Shown here one piece after another: positions 1-7,333 of a DNA stretch of 32,948 nucleotides (the first letter of the stretch is position 1; each line of letters opens with the position of its first letter). A model generated the notes under the pieces. That model did not search any database, was not told the DNA's origin, and worked only from the letters and a program-made list of their open reading frames with translations. The stretch spans positions 13,075 through 46,022 of the forward strand of contig MIAN01000063.1 of the NCBI GenBank assembly GCA_001829125.1. The letters run 5' to 3'. Origin of the DNA: Spirochaetes bacterium GWB1_27_13 (GTDB lineage: Bacteria; Spirochaetota; GWE2-31-10; MWDO01). The translations under genes were made by a program, and so were the position numbers.

Positions 1-677
1 TAGCGTTATTGTTAAAAGAGTTAAAACCACAGATAAAGCAACCTATTTTTAATAGAATTGCAACGGCTCTTTTTTATGGAATAACATCAGATACTGATGA
101 TCTTAAGCATTCCTTTCCAATTGATGTGGAAGCAATAGATTTTTTAAAACCAAGTATTATACAAACAATCATAGATTATATAAAAAAGACACCACATAAT
201 GAAGAAACTCGAAAAATAGTAAATAATGCCTTATTAAATCATATATTATATAAAGATTGGTTTATTTGCGGTGTAGGTTATCTTAATGAGAAACATAGAG
301 ATAGTATTGCTATTGCAGGAGATTATATTTTACAATTAGAGCAAGATAAAAATGTAGTAATTTTTTGTATTGTAGAAAAAGATGATTACGAAGGCTTATA
401 TATTGATGCTTCTTTTAGGACTAACAATCTGGCGCTTGACTTAAATAATTTCATAAAATCAATTACTCACAATGGAGGAGGAAGAAAAAATAAAGGAGCT
501 TACCAAGTAAATCTTGATTATTTCTCTAAATATGCAGATAAAGAATTATTATGGAAAATAGTTTCTGATACAACCATTTCATACATGAAGAATGAAATAG
601 ACAATATTAGTAGTTTTAAATGGAGTTTGAGTTCTGTTTTTAATAAATTTTCTAATTTTTTTAAGAAAAAACAGTAA
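1..677 (+). CDS. DHH/DHHA1-family phosphoesterase, 3' part only (NrnA-like)
   Basis: The reading frame is open to the first base (codons GCG TTA TTG from position 3), so the gene begins before the window; a TTG at 9 is not a convincing start. The first visible segment contains a TALFYGITSDT motif, the conserved helix that follows the DHH catalytic core in NrnA-like phosphoesterases. A GGGRKNKGA motif (nt 474-500) matches the DHHA1 substrate-binding motif, usually GGGH; here the histidine is arginine. The family hydrolyses short oligoribonucleotides, cyclic-dinucleotide breakdown products or 3'-phosphoadenosine-5'-phosphate. The metal-binding DHH residues lie outside the window, so activity cannot be judged. 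The C-terminus is lysine/phenylalanine-rich. No neighbour hints at a substrate. Confidence 0.75.
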   Translation, partial: ALLLKELKPQIKQPIFNRIATALFYGITSDTDDLKHSFPIDVEAIDFLKPSIIQTIIDYIKKTPHNEETRKIVNNALLNHILYKDWFICGVGYLNEKHRDSIAIAGDYILQLEQDKNVVIFCIVEKDDYEGLYIDASFRTNNLALDLNNFIKSITHNGGGRKNKGAYQVNLDYFSKYADKELLWKIVSDTTISYMKNEIDNISSFKWSLSSVFNKFSNFFKKKQ

Positions 678-796
678 AAACAATTCTATATTTTGATATT
701 TATTTAAATTTGAAATTTAATAGATAAAAATAACTTAAAATCAGTAAAATTAGAATAAATATTCTTTTTTAAAAAATTTAAATTTCCTCTAAAAAA

Positions 797-825
797 TTGA
801 TCTATGGTTCGACTTTAACCATATT
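797..825 (+). promoter_or_regulatory. Possible promoter with internal palindrome before the NTF2-like gene
   Basis: TTGATC (797-802) and CATATT (820-825) are separated by 17 bases, a weak sigma-70-like pair. A 7-base inverted repeat, TATGGTT (803-809) and AACCATA (817-823), occupies the spacer and could be a repressor site or an RNA hairpin. The rest of 678-905 is plain AT-rich DNA in which I see nothing else. Confidence 0.3.
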
Positions 826-905
826 TATGCACATTTTAACCTTTTAAATCTTTTATATTTTTTCTATATTACTTATCAAATATTAAATTAAAGAGGTTAA
901 TTAAA

Positions 906-1319
906 ATGGAAAATTTAAAAGAAATTGTGAAATCGTTTTATACAGAATGCTTGACTGTAAACAAAACAAGTAATCCAAGTGAAAAAATGGAAAAATTATT
1001 AGCCGAGGATTTTAAATCAATCAATGCAAAAGAAACTAAAGGAAAAGCACAATTAATCGGTCAGATTGGATTTTTCTGGAAATTGATACCAAATTTGAAA
1101 TGGGAACCACAAGAAATATTACAAGACGGTAATAGAGTAATAGTAAGAAGTATTTTTAGCGGTTCACCAAAGGGTGATTTTATGGGATTGACTTTGGACG
1201 GAACAAAATCTTTTAACACAACATCTATTGATATTCATACAGTTGAAAATGAACAAATAAAGACTGTTTACCATGTTGAAGAGTGGGCAACTGCAATACA
1301 GCAATTAACTGTAAAATAA
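906..1319 (+). CDS. NTF2-like / SnoaL-type ester cyclase family protein
   Basis: A 137-residue soluble protein without signal peptide. The order helix-rich N-terminus (residues 1-35), ...LLAEDFKSI..., an aromatic stretch near IPNLKWEPQEIL, then alternating beta strands (VIVRSIFSGSPKG, IDIHTVENEQI) ending in a histidine/glutamate-bearing strand is typical of SnoaL-like proteins of the NTF2 fold. Members include polyketide cyclases, steroid isomerases and many uncharacterised small enzymes, so no substrate can be named. The ATG follows an AAAGAGG ribosome-binding site (891-897). A strong terminator follows immediately, so this is a single-gene unit. Its neighbours downstream are also small accessory-looking genes, suggesting an acquired patch; that is inference. 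Confidence 0.7.
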   Translation: MENLKEIVKSFYTECLTVNKTSNPSEKMEKLLAEDFKSINAKETKGKAQLIGQIGFFWKLIPNLKWEPQEILQDGNRVIVRSIFSGSPKGDFMGLTLDGTKSFNTTSIDIHTVENEQIKTVYHVEEWATAIQQLTVK

Positions 1320-1327
1320 ATTTTTTA

Positions 1328-1364
1328 AGCCCCTCTAGCCAATAATAGTAGGGGCTGTTTTTTT
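1328..1364 (+). terminator. Rho-independent terminator of the NTF2-like gene
   Basis: AGCCCCT (1328-1334) pairs perfectly with AGGGGCT (1350-1356) across a 15-base loop and is followed by a GTTTTTTT tract. It is one of the few GC-rich stems in this stretch and lies 8 bases past the stop codon. Confidence 0.85.
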
Positions 1365-1394
1365 CAGATTTTAAGTTAAAACAGGACTAATAAT

Positions 1395-1650
1395 ATGAGT
1401 AAACACATCGATATTGTACCAATTTGGTTACGAATTATAATAGGATTTTTAGCGTTGATGAACATTGCATTTGGAGTAATGGGATATTTTGACATGTCTG
1501 TTCTTTTCAACAATGGAGCAGGGCTTAATCTCAGTAATACGATTCTTAAAAATGCAAGTTTTGAATTTGCAGCAAAGGAATCTGGCAATTGGATTGGCAT
1601 TAGGAATTGTAGCTGCTAAGTGTGTTCCTGAAAGTATTACTATATCATAA
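1395..1650 (+). pseudogene. Small integral membrane protein gene, frameshifted
   Basis: An ATG at 1395 after AGGA encodes a membrane protein start (helix at residues about 8-30, WLRIIIGFLALMNIAFGVMG) and runs to a stop at 1617-1619, giving an abnormal hydrophilic tail (KESGNWIGIRNCSC). Removing one A from the AAA at about 1573-1576 restores the frame to FAARNLAIGLALGIVAAKCV, a proper second membrane helix with an ARN-type motif seen in small DUF-type membrane proteins, ending at 1648-1650. So the tail comes from a single-base insertion in a short A run, or from a sequencing error. Even repaired, the protein would be about 85 residues, shorter than the 120-130 I would expect for this type, so it may also be 3'-truncated. 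Confidence 0.65.
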
Positions 1651-1684
1651 CATTAATTAGAGTAATTAAAAAAAGGGATGTTCA

Positions 1685-2071
1685 ATGAAAAAAATAATAG
1701 TATTAACTACCATTCTTTTTTCTTTATCAATATTATTAATAGCACAAAATAATAACTCAATGACTTCTAAATCGGAATATATTGAAATTGCAAAATTCCA
1801 ACTCAAAGCAGGTTTTAGCGACGAACAATTTTTACAAGCCGAACAAACTGTAAGAAAAGGAATTATCAAAGATACCAAAGGATATATAGGTAGAGAACTT
1901 TTTAAAAATGAAAACAACGAATGGACAGTAATTCTTAGGTATGACACTAAAGAAAATATGGACGCTTTATTGGCATTATTAAAAAAAAATCTACATCCCA
2001 GTTTTCAAGATTACGCTTCGATGATAGATTTTTCTACAATGCGTAAAGAGTTTCTTTTCAAAAAAATTTAA
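1685..2071 (+). CDS. Exported ABM-like (dimeric alpha-beta barrel) protein
   Basis: A 128-residue protein with a classical signal peptide (MKK, hydrophobic residues 4-19, likely cleavage after LLIA before QNNN). The mature part has the strand-helix-strand pattern of the antibiotic biosynthesis monooxygenase / dimeric alpha-beta barrel superfamily: YIEIAKFQLKAGFSDEQFLQA, GYIGRELFKNENNEWTVILRY, then KENMDALLALL. Members are often cofactor-free oxygenases or small ligand-binding proteins; substrate unknown. The start follows AAAGGGATG. The gene is only 34 bases past the frameshifted membrane gene, so the two may have formed one transcript. Export of such a domain is somewhat unusual. Confidence 0.6.
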   Translation: MKKIIVLTTILFSLSILLIAQNNNSMTSKSEYIEIAKFQLKAGFSDEQFLQAEQTVRKGIIKDTKGYIGRELFKNENNEWTVILRYDTKENMDALLALLKKNLHPSFQDYASMIDFSTMRKEFLFKKI

Positions 2072-2079
2072 TCAATTTA

Positions 2080-2110
2080 TGAGACCAATAACAAAAATAT
2101 GTTGGTCTCA
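2080..2110 (+). terminator. Hairpin after the ABM-like gene, possible terminator
   Basis: TGAGACCAA (2080-2088) and TTGGTCTCA (2102-2110) form a perfect 9-base stem with a 13-base loop, 9 bases after the stop codon. The bases after it (CGCCTTTAC) are not a proper T tract, so it may be a weak terminator or an mRNA 3'-stabilising hairpin. Confidence 0.45.
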
Positions 2111-2178
2111 CGCCTTTACAAAAAAAAGAAGAATCATTTTATAAAAAAACCACAAACAATGCTAATATTTAGTATTTA

Positions 2179-2209
2179 TTGAGCTTTTGAAAGCATTTAA
2201 GTATATAAT
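2179..2209 (+). promoter_or_regulatory. Promoter and leader hairpin of the metallo-hydrolase/CNB gene
   Basis: TATAAT at 2204-2209 is a perfect -10 box; the best -35 is TTGAGC at 2179-2184 with a long 19-base spacer. The implied leader is about 100 bases and includes a hairpin, GGGTG (2280-2284) with CACCC (2289-2293), placed 7 bases before the AAAGGAG ribosome-binding site (2301-2307). The hairpin could affect translation. Confidence 0.5.
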
Positions 2210-2314
2210 GTAAGACGCTTTAATTTTATGTAAAATTCTGCCGTAAATTAGTATAAAAAAATTGGAAATACAAAATACTGGGTGAAGACACCCTCAATCA
2301 AAAGGAGAATTTAC

Positions 2315-4450
2315 ATGGATCAAAATATAGAAATTTCTTATAAAGTTTTACCTCGAGGTGGGTTTTTGGTGGATACAAGCGAAGGTTATATCCAGTTTGG
2401 AGTACCGCCTGAGACAATAAAGGATACCATGGGTTTTCCAAAGGGTGTACCTCAGATTTTTGTACTAACTGACAGAATGTTTGATTGGAAAAAGGGTATT
2501 AGTCTTGCAGAAGTTGAGTTTCCACTTTACTTTAATTTTTTTATCAAAAAACGTAAAACTTATATCGTTTGCACAGAAGATCAGGAAAAAGCATTAATAC
2601 CGCTCTTACAAGAGTCATTGTTTGGTCCAAAAAAGTTTGATATAAGTAGGGATTGTACCGAAGATTTTGATAAAAAACTCATCCCAAATCTGATCAATGA
2701 GATGGAATATTTCAGAAACAATTTGAAAATTTCTGATCTTGTAAAACTTATCGTTTTCAAAGATGATAAGGTTTGTTTCAATAACATTACAATTGTAAGA
2801 GACAAAGAAAATTTATTTTCTGTTTTGGATTCTGAAGTCGAAATCGCAATTGTACCAAGAAACATAACCTACACTCCAACAATAATGATAGGTGCTCGTT
2901 TGTCAGAACCATATAGACCACCACTTTTTAGTATCACATGTTTAGGTCCAAGTCATGGATTTGACCCTACGGAAAACACATCGGGCTACATAATATGGCT
3001 TAACCATCACGGAATTATGGTAGACCCACCTGTCAATTCCACCGAGTGGCTTGATGCCTCCAATGTAAACCCTAAACTTATAGATAGTATTATCCTTACA
3101 CATTGTCACGCAGACCATGATGCAGGAACTTTTCAAAAAATACTAAACGAAGGCAAAATTACTGTTTATTCTACCGAAACTGTTATGATGAGTTTCTTGA
3201 GGAAATACTCGGCTTTGTCTGGAGAATCAGTTAAGGATCTTCTCAAACTTTTCAATTTTATTCCAATAAAAATTAGGACTCCAGTTTTTATACACGGAGG
3301 ACAGTTTGAAATGTTTTATACTCTCCATTCAATTCCAACATTAGGTTTTAAAATGGCTTTTCAGGATCAAACTTTTGTATATTCTTCTGACCACAATAAC
3401 GATCCTGTTTTACATCAGAAATTATTTGACACAGGAGTTATCTCTCCCGAAAGGTATAATGAACTATCGCTTTTTCCATGGGATTCTAAAGTAATCTACC
3501 ATGAATCAGGCGTTCCACCACTTCATACACCTATCAAATATTTGGATTCTTTACCAGAAGAAATCAAAAAAAAGACAGTGGTCTACCATATAGCAAAAAA
3601 AGATTTTCCAGAAAACACAATCTTAAAATTAGCCACTTTTGGTATTGAGAATACGCTTGAGTTCAAAACAGAAAAACCTCCTTATGAATCAGTTTATAAC
3701 CTACTAAATATTTTGAAACATCTAGATTTTTTCAACAATTTGTCAATCCTAAAAATACAAGATTTTATTACAAGTGTTGTTAAAGAAGAATTTAAAAGAG
3801 GTGATTTGATTATAAAAAAAGGAACTATTGGCGATAAATTTTATATCATATATTCTGGTAGTGTGTCGGTACAAAGTGAAGGTCTTGTACATAAAAAGAT
3901 TTATGGAAGTTACGAATATTTTGGTGAACTTGCACTTTTAACAGGTCAAGTTCGTGTAGCAGATATAATTGCAGAAACAGATGTTGTTGCATATTCAATG
4001 GAAAGGAATAGATTTTTACATTTTATCTCTGGTACTGATTTTGAAAAAACCCTTTATAGGCTTGCCAAAACTCGAAGTAGTGATACTTGGAATCTTTTAT
4101 CAGACAGTCAATTTTACAAACAATGCACTTCTTACCAAAAAACTTGGTTAGAATCGATTTTAATTCCAATGGATGACGTGCCTGCTGGTATCATACTAGG
4201 CGAAGGAGAACCAACAGAACGAGTCTATATTATCCGAAACGGTGAAGTAACAGTTGATTGGCAGGGAGGAAATTCTTTTAAAATAGGTCGAGGTGATATT
4301 ATTGGCTCAATGTTGAAAGTAGCAAAACGTGAACCATCCAATTTTACATTCTCAAATTCAAACCCTGTTTCACTTTACACTATGAAAAGGGAAGATATAA
4401 TCGAATTTGTGCGAGGAAATCCTGGTATTGCAAAGAAAATGTTTTATTAA
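2315..4450 (+). CDS. Metallo-beta-lactamase-fold hydrolase fused to two cyclic-nucleotide-binding domains
   Basis: I take the ATG at 2315 (711 residues), placed 7 bases after AAAGGAG, rather than the in-frame GTG at 2282, which lies inside a leader hairpin. Residues 1-190 match no family I recognise. Residues about 200-450 are a metallo-beta-lactamase fold: the THCHADHD motif gives H263, H265, D267 and H268, with later metal-site candidates in SSDHNND and YHESG. From about residue 485, a cyclic-nucleotide-binding domain carries a good phosphate-binding cassette (FGELALLTGQVRVAD, with the key Glu and Arg). A second, degenerate domain (about 610-705) lacks that cassette. No membrane segment is visible, so it is probably cytoplasmic. 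Ligand control of a hydrolase is the natural reading; substrate and ligand are unknown. It is monocistronic. Confidence 0.8.
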   Translation: MDQNIEISYKVLPRGGFLVDTSEGYIQFGVPPETIKDTMGFPKGVPQIFVLTDRMFDWKKGISLAEVEFPLYFNFFIKKRKTYIVCTEDQEKALIPLLQESLFGPKKFDISRDCTEDFDKKLIPNLINEMEYFRNNLKISDLVKLIVFKDDKVCFNNITIVRDKENLFSVLDSEVEIAIVPRNITYTPTIMIGARLSEPYRPPLFSITCLGPSHGFDPTENTSGYIIWLNHHGIMVDPPVNSTEWLDASNVNPKLIDSIILTHCHADHDAGTFQKILNEGKITVYSTETVMMSFLRKYSALSGESVKDLLKLFNFIPIKIRTPVFIHGGQFEMFYTLHSIPTLGFKMAFQDQTFVYSSDHNNDPVLHQKLFDTGVISPERYNELSLFPWDSKVIYHESGVPPLHTPIKYLDSLPEEIKKKTVVYHIAKKDFPENTILKLATFGIENTLEFKTEKPPYESVYNLLNILKHLDFFNNLSILKIQDFITSVVKEEFKRGDLIIKKGTIGDKFYIIYSGSVSVQSEGLVHKKIYGSYEYFGELALLTGQVRVADIIAETDVVAYSMERNRFLHFISGTDFEKTLYRLAKTRSSDTWNLLSDSQFYKQCTSYQKTWLESILIPMDDVPAGIILGEGEPTERVYIIRNGEVTVDWQGGNSFKIGRGDIIGSMLKVAKREPSNFTFSNSNPVSLYTMKREDIIEFVRGNPGIAKKMFY

Positions 4451-4543
4451 AAAATAAAAACCACTCACCTAATAATAATACTGATTGTACAAATTAGATT
4501 TTTTACATTAACCAATGTAATGTGTGTAAATCCGTGTTATCAT

Positions 4544-4572
4544 TTGACAAACAAAAAAAAATTAGGTATATT
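4544..4572 (+). promoter_or_regulatory. Promoter upstream of lepA
   Basis: TTGACA (4544-4549) and TATATT (4567-4572) with a 17-base spacer. Transcription from it would give a leader of about 240 bases that begins with the left arm of the inverted repeat 4573-4765. A perfect 7-base hairpin (TTACATT 4503-4509, AATGTAA 4514-4520) lies just upstream and may end the preceding gene's transcript. Confidence 0.6.
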
Positions 4573-4765
4573 ATAACACAGATTTTTTAGGTTATCACAG
4601 ATTACACAGATTGAATTTATTTAATATTAAACTAATTAATTTCATAGTCTCTGGCAAACTACACTAAAAAGTTTTCAGTTTGTCAAAAAATTAAATATAG
4701 TTATTGTTTATAATTATAGAATTTAGTCTGTGTTAATCTGCAACAATCTGATTAATCTGTGTTAT
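4573..4765. repeat. Imperfect long inverted repeat built from AATCTGTGTTAT units
   Basis: The left arm (4573-4612) reads ATAACACAGATT ... CACAGATT ... ACACAGATT. The right arm (4724-4765) carries the same words in the opposite orientation (GTCTGTGTTAATCTG ... TTAATCTGTGTTAT). The outer 12 bases pair perfectly and the rest pairs in blocks. The 111-base interior contains a further inverted repeat, TGGCAAACT (4652-4660) and AGTTTGTCA (4677-4685), with one mismatch. A related unit, AATCCGTGTTAT, lies at 4529-4540. No coding potential; this accounts for most of the 368-base gap 4451-4818. It resembles a miniature non-autonomous element or palindromic intergenic repeat, but I see no clear target-site duplication. 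Confidence 0.7.
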
Positions 4766-4818
4766 AAAAACTTTTTACTATAAGTTAAACATTTCCCAAA
4801 AACACAGGAGAATACGCG

Positions 4819-6615
4819 GTGAATAATATTAGAAATTTTTCTATTATAGCACATATTGATCATGGTAAATCTACGCTTGCGGATAGATTGATTCAACATT
4901 GTAATATCATTTCAGATAGAGAATTTCAAGATCAGATTCTTGATAGTCTTGATATAGAGCGAGAAAGAGGAATTACAATTAAAAGTAACGCAGTTTTGCT
5001 TCCATATAAAGCAAGAGATGGCAAAATATATAATTTGAACTTAATTGATACGCCAGGTCATGTTGACTTTACTTATGAGGTATCCCGTTCGTTAAAATCC
5101 TGTGAAGGTGCTTTACTTTTAGTCGATGCGTCTCAAGGAGTTGAGGCTCAAACTTTAGCAAATCTTTATCTAGCTTTAGAGCAAAATCTTGAAATAATAA
5201 TTGTAATTAATAAAATAGATTTACCTTCTGCTGATATTGAAAGTGCAAAAAAACAGATTGAACATGATTTGGGATTTCCAAAAGAAGATGTTATTTTAGC
5301 TTCTGGTAAAGAAGGTATTGGAATTGAAGATATTTTTGAGGCAATTGTTAAAAGAGTCCCTCCGCCATCTGGAAAACCTGAAAATATATTAAAAGCATTG
5401 ATTTTTGATAGTCATTATGACGAATTTAGAGGTGTTGTTCTACATATTAGAATATTTGAAGGCGAAATAAAAGCAGGCGATCCTATTTTACTTATGTATA
5501 GTAATTCTGCCTATATAGTTGAAGAAGTTGGATATTTCAAACTAAAAATGGAAAAGAAAAACAAACTAGTCGCTGGTGAAGTAGGATATTTGATCGCTGG
5601 TATTAAAAATATCACTGATATTCAAATAGGAGACACTGTAACATCTTCAAAGACTCCAGCTCCAGAACCATTACCGGGTTTTAAAGAAGTAAAACCAGTT
5701 GTTTATTCATCATTATATCCTGTTGCAGCAGATGATTATATATCACTAACCGATGCTTTAGGAAAATTAAAATTAAACGATGCGTCTTTAATTTACTCAA
5801 AAGATTTTTCATCTGCATTAGGTTTTGGATTTAGATGTGGCTTTTTGGGATTATTACATCTCGAAGTTGTTCAAGAAAGACTCGAACGAGAATTTGACAT
5901 GTCTTTGATTCTAACTGCTCCATCAGTTCAATATAAAATTAAGTTAAAAAATGGTACTACAATAATGGTAGATAACCCAGTTAATTATCCAGACCCTCTT
6001 CTAATTGAATCAGCAGAAGAACCATATATTAAAGCAACAATTATTTTACCAAAAGAATATCTTGGTCCAATTATGAACCTCTGTATAGAAAAAAGAGGCG
6101 TTCAAACTGACTTAAAATTCCTTGATGAAAGAAGAGTTGAAATAATTTATGAATTACCTTTAGCCGAAATTATTTATGATTTTTATGATAAGTTAAAATC
6201 TTTAAGTCGTGGTTATGCTTCATTTGATTATGAAATTATGGATTTTAAAGCAACAGAACTTGTTAAACTTGATATTCTTGTCTCTGGAAAACCAGTTGAT
6301 GCTTTATCTATGCTTGTTTATAAAGACAATGCAAGACACAGAGCAAAAAAAGTTTGTGAAAAATTAAGAGAATTTATACCTCGCCAACAATTTCAAATAC
6401 CTATTCAAGGTGCTGTTGGTGGTCAAATTATATCTCGCGAAACTATCAGTGCTTATAGAAAAGATGTTACTGCAAAATGTTATGGTGGTGATATAAGTAG
6501 AAAACGAAAACTCCTCGAAAAACAAAAAGAGGGTAAAAAGAGAATGAAAATGATTGGTAATGTTGAAATACCACAAACAGCATTCTTAGCAGTACTCAAA
6601 TCAGACGAAAATTAA
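4819..6615 (+). CDS. lepA: Elongation factor 4 (back-translocating GTPase LepA)
   Basis: 598 residues, the normal LepA length. GTPase motifs are complete: AHIDHGKST at 11-19, the GIT switch I threonine at 53, DTPGH at 77-81 and NKID at 131-134. The EF-G-like domains follow, and the LepA-specific C-terminal domain ends with the basic stretch CYGGDISRKRKLLEKQKEGKKR. LepA binds ribosomes and influences initiation and elongation under ionic or cold stress. The start is GTG at 4819, 8 bases after CAGGAG; no ATG lies nearby in frame. The gene stands alone: a promoter and long inverted repeat precede it and a perfect hairpin follows. Confidence 0.97.
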   Translation: MNNIRNFSIIAHIDHGKSTLADRLIQHCNIISDREFQDQILDSLDIERERGITIKSNAVLLPYKARDGKIYNLNLIDTPGHVDFTYEVSRSLKSCEGALLLVDASQGVEAQTLANLYLALEQNLEIIIVINKIDLPSADIESAKKQIEHDLGFPKEDVILASGKEGIGIEDIFEAIVKRVPPPSGKPENILKALIFDSHYDEFRGVVLHIRIFEGEIKAGDPILLMYSNSAYIVEEVGYFKLKMEKKNKLVAGEVGYLIAGIKNITDIQIGDTVTSSKTPAPEPLPGFKEVKPVVYSSLYPVAADDYISLTDALGKLKLNDASLIYSKDFSSALGFGFRCGFLGLLHLEVVQERLEREFDMSLILTAPSVQYKIKLKNGTTIMVDNPVNYPDPLLIESAEEPYIKATIILPKEYLGPIMNLCIEKRGVQTDLKFLDERRVEIIYELPLAEIIYDFYDKLKSLSRGYASFDYEIMDFKATELVKLDILVSGKPVDALSMLVYKDNARHRAKKVCEKLREFIPRQQFQIPIQGAVGGQIISRETISAYRKDVTAKCYGGDISRKRKLLEKQKEGKKRMKMIGNVEIPQTAFLAVLKSDEN

Positions 6616-6628
6616 AATAATTTTTACT

Positions 6629-6658
6629 AATAGTGGTAGTTTTATTACTACCACTATT
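6629..6658 (+). terminator. Perfect hairpin downstream of lepA
   Basis: AATAGTGGTAGT (6629-6640) pairs perfectly over 12 bases with ACTACCACTATT (6647-6658), loop TTTATT, 13 bases past the lepA stop. A T tract is missing on the 3' side, so it may work as a stabilising hairpin or an imperfect terminator rather than a classical one. Confidence 0.6.
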
Positions 6659-6701
6659 GATATGTAATAGTCATTTCATCCTTCTATTACACGAATTTAA
6701 G

Positions 6702-6766
6702 CACAGATTAATTAGTATAAAGAATCTAATCTGTGTCACTCTGTGATAATCATAATAATCTGTGTT
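6702..6766. repeat. Second copy of the AATCTGTGTTAT intergenic repeat
   Basis: CACAGATTA (6702-6710) pairs with TAATCTGTG (6727-6735), followed by CTCTGTGATAAT and a terminal AATCTGTGTTAT (6755-6766). The words and opposed orientation are the same as in the element before lepA. It abuts the decayed Rpn-type reading frame and is followed by a small hairpin, CAACTAT/ATAGTTG (6771-6777, 6782-6788). Confidence 0.65.
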
Positions 6767-6767
6767 A

Positions 6768-7179
6768 TAGCAACTATGATGATAGTTGTATTGTTCAAAT
6801 AAATCAAAATCAAGTATATTTATACAAATCGTAGGTTTTAACTTCTTAAAGAGTTTGTAGTTTTTAGTTGTGAAGAATAAAGTTTTGTCCAGTAATAAAG
6901 TGTTCTATTTCTAAAAATATAATTGCCAGTTGTTAGAACTTCTACATCGTAAACTCGCTGGTTTTCATCAGTTGCTTTCACATCAACAATTGACTCTTTG
7001 TCAATAGAAAAATTTTTAATATTAAAAGGATTCTTTATCTCAACAGTCTTAATTACTGGAAAGCCAGAGTCAGAATGGACTGCGTTTATAAATGATAACA
7101 ATAAATCCTAGTTTTCTTCTTTGCAAACAGAAACTTGATAAAAATATCAGAAGTTGCTTTAACTATTTCTCTACTTAAA
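6768..7179 (-). pseudogene. Rpn-type PD-(D/E)XK nuclease / putative transposase, decayed fragment
   Basis: Three minus-strand segments in different frames rebuild one protein. The upstream piece (about 7179-7110) reads SREIVKATSDIFIKFLFAKKK. The middle piece (7107-6838) reads DLLLSFINAV, then SGFPVIKTVEIKNPFNIK, KESIVDVKATDENQRVYDVEV and YYWTKLYSSQL. The downstream piece (about 6862-6780) reads YKLFKKLKPTICINILDFDLFEQYN. This order is that of Rpn recombination-promoting nuclease / PD-(D/E)XK transposase-like proteins, normally about 280-310 residues. The middle piece holds the catalytic-type D...D.E region. Each join fits a one-base deletion near an A-rich run, no ATG/GTG/TTG start remains upstream, and the C-terminal half is missing where the AATCTGTG repeat begins. 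Almost certainly non-functional. Confidence 0.8.
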
Positions 7180-7258
7180 ATATATCAAAAAAAATTAAGA
7201 AAAGCAAATAAAAAACATTTTCTTTAAAGTTAAAATTTTTAAATTAATTATATTTCTC

Positions 7259-7287
7259 TTGAAATAATTGGTTTTCTGTTTTAGAAT
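7259..7287 (+). promoter_or_regulatory. Promoter of the diguanylate cyclase gene
   Basis: TTGAAA (7259-7264), 17-base spacer, TAGAAT (7282-7287). It overlaps the earliest in-frame start-like codon at 7268, which therefore cannot be translated from this transcript, and supports the ATG at 7334. Confidence 0.65.
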
Positions 7288-7333
7288 ATTGTTATATTTT
7301 AATCTATTTTTTAATAAAAGGGTCATAATAAAA

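Noticed and set aside
798-823. TGGTTCGACTTTAACCA resembling a tRNA T-arm
   Set aside because: The 7-base loop is not closed by a proper stem and no acceptor, D or anticodon arms are found around it.
2282-2314. In-frame GTG start giving an 11-residue extension of the metallo-hydrolase/CNB protein
   Set aside because: It lies inside a leader hairpin with no ribosome-binding site, whereas ATG 2315 has AAAGGAG at good spacing.
4529-4765. CRISPR-like array from repeated TCTGTG words
   Set aside because: Spacing is irregular, orientation switches and repeats are degenerate; no cas genes are present.
7268-7333. Extension of the diguanylate cyclase N-terminus
   Set aside because: It overlaps the predicted promoter -10 box and lacks a ribosome-binding site.
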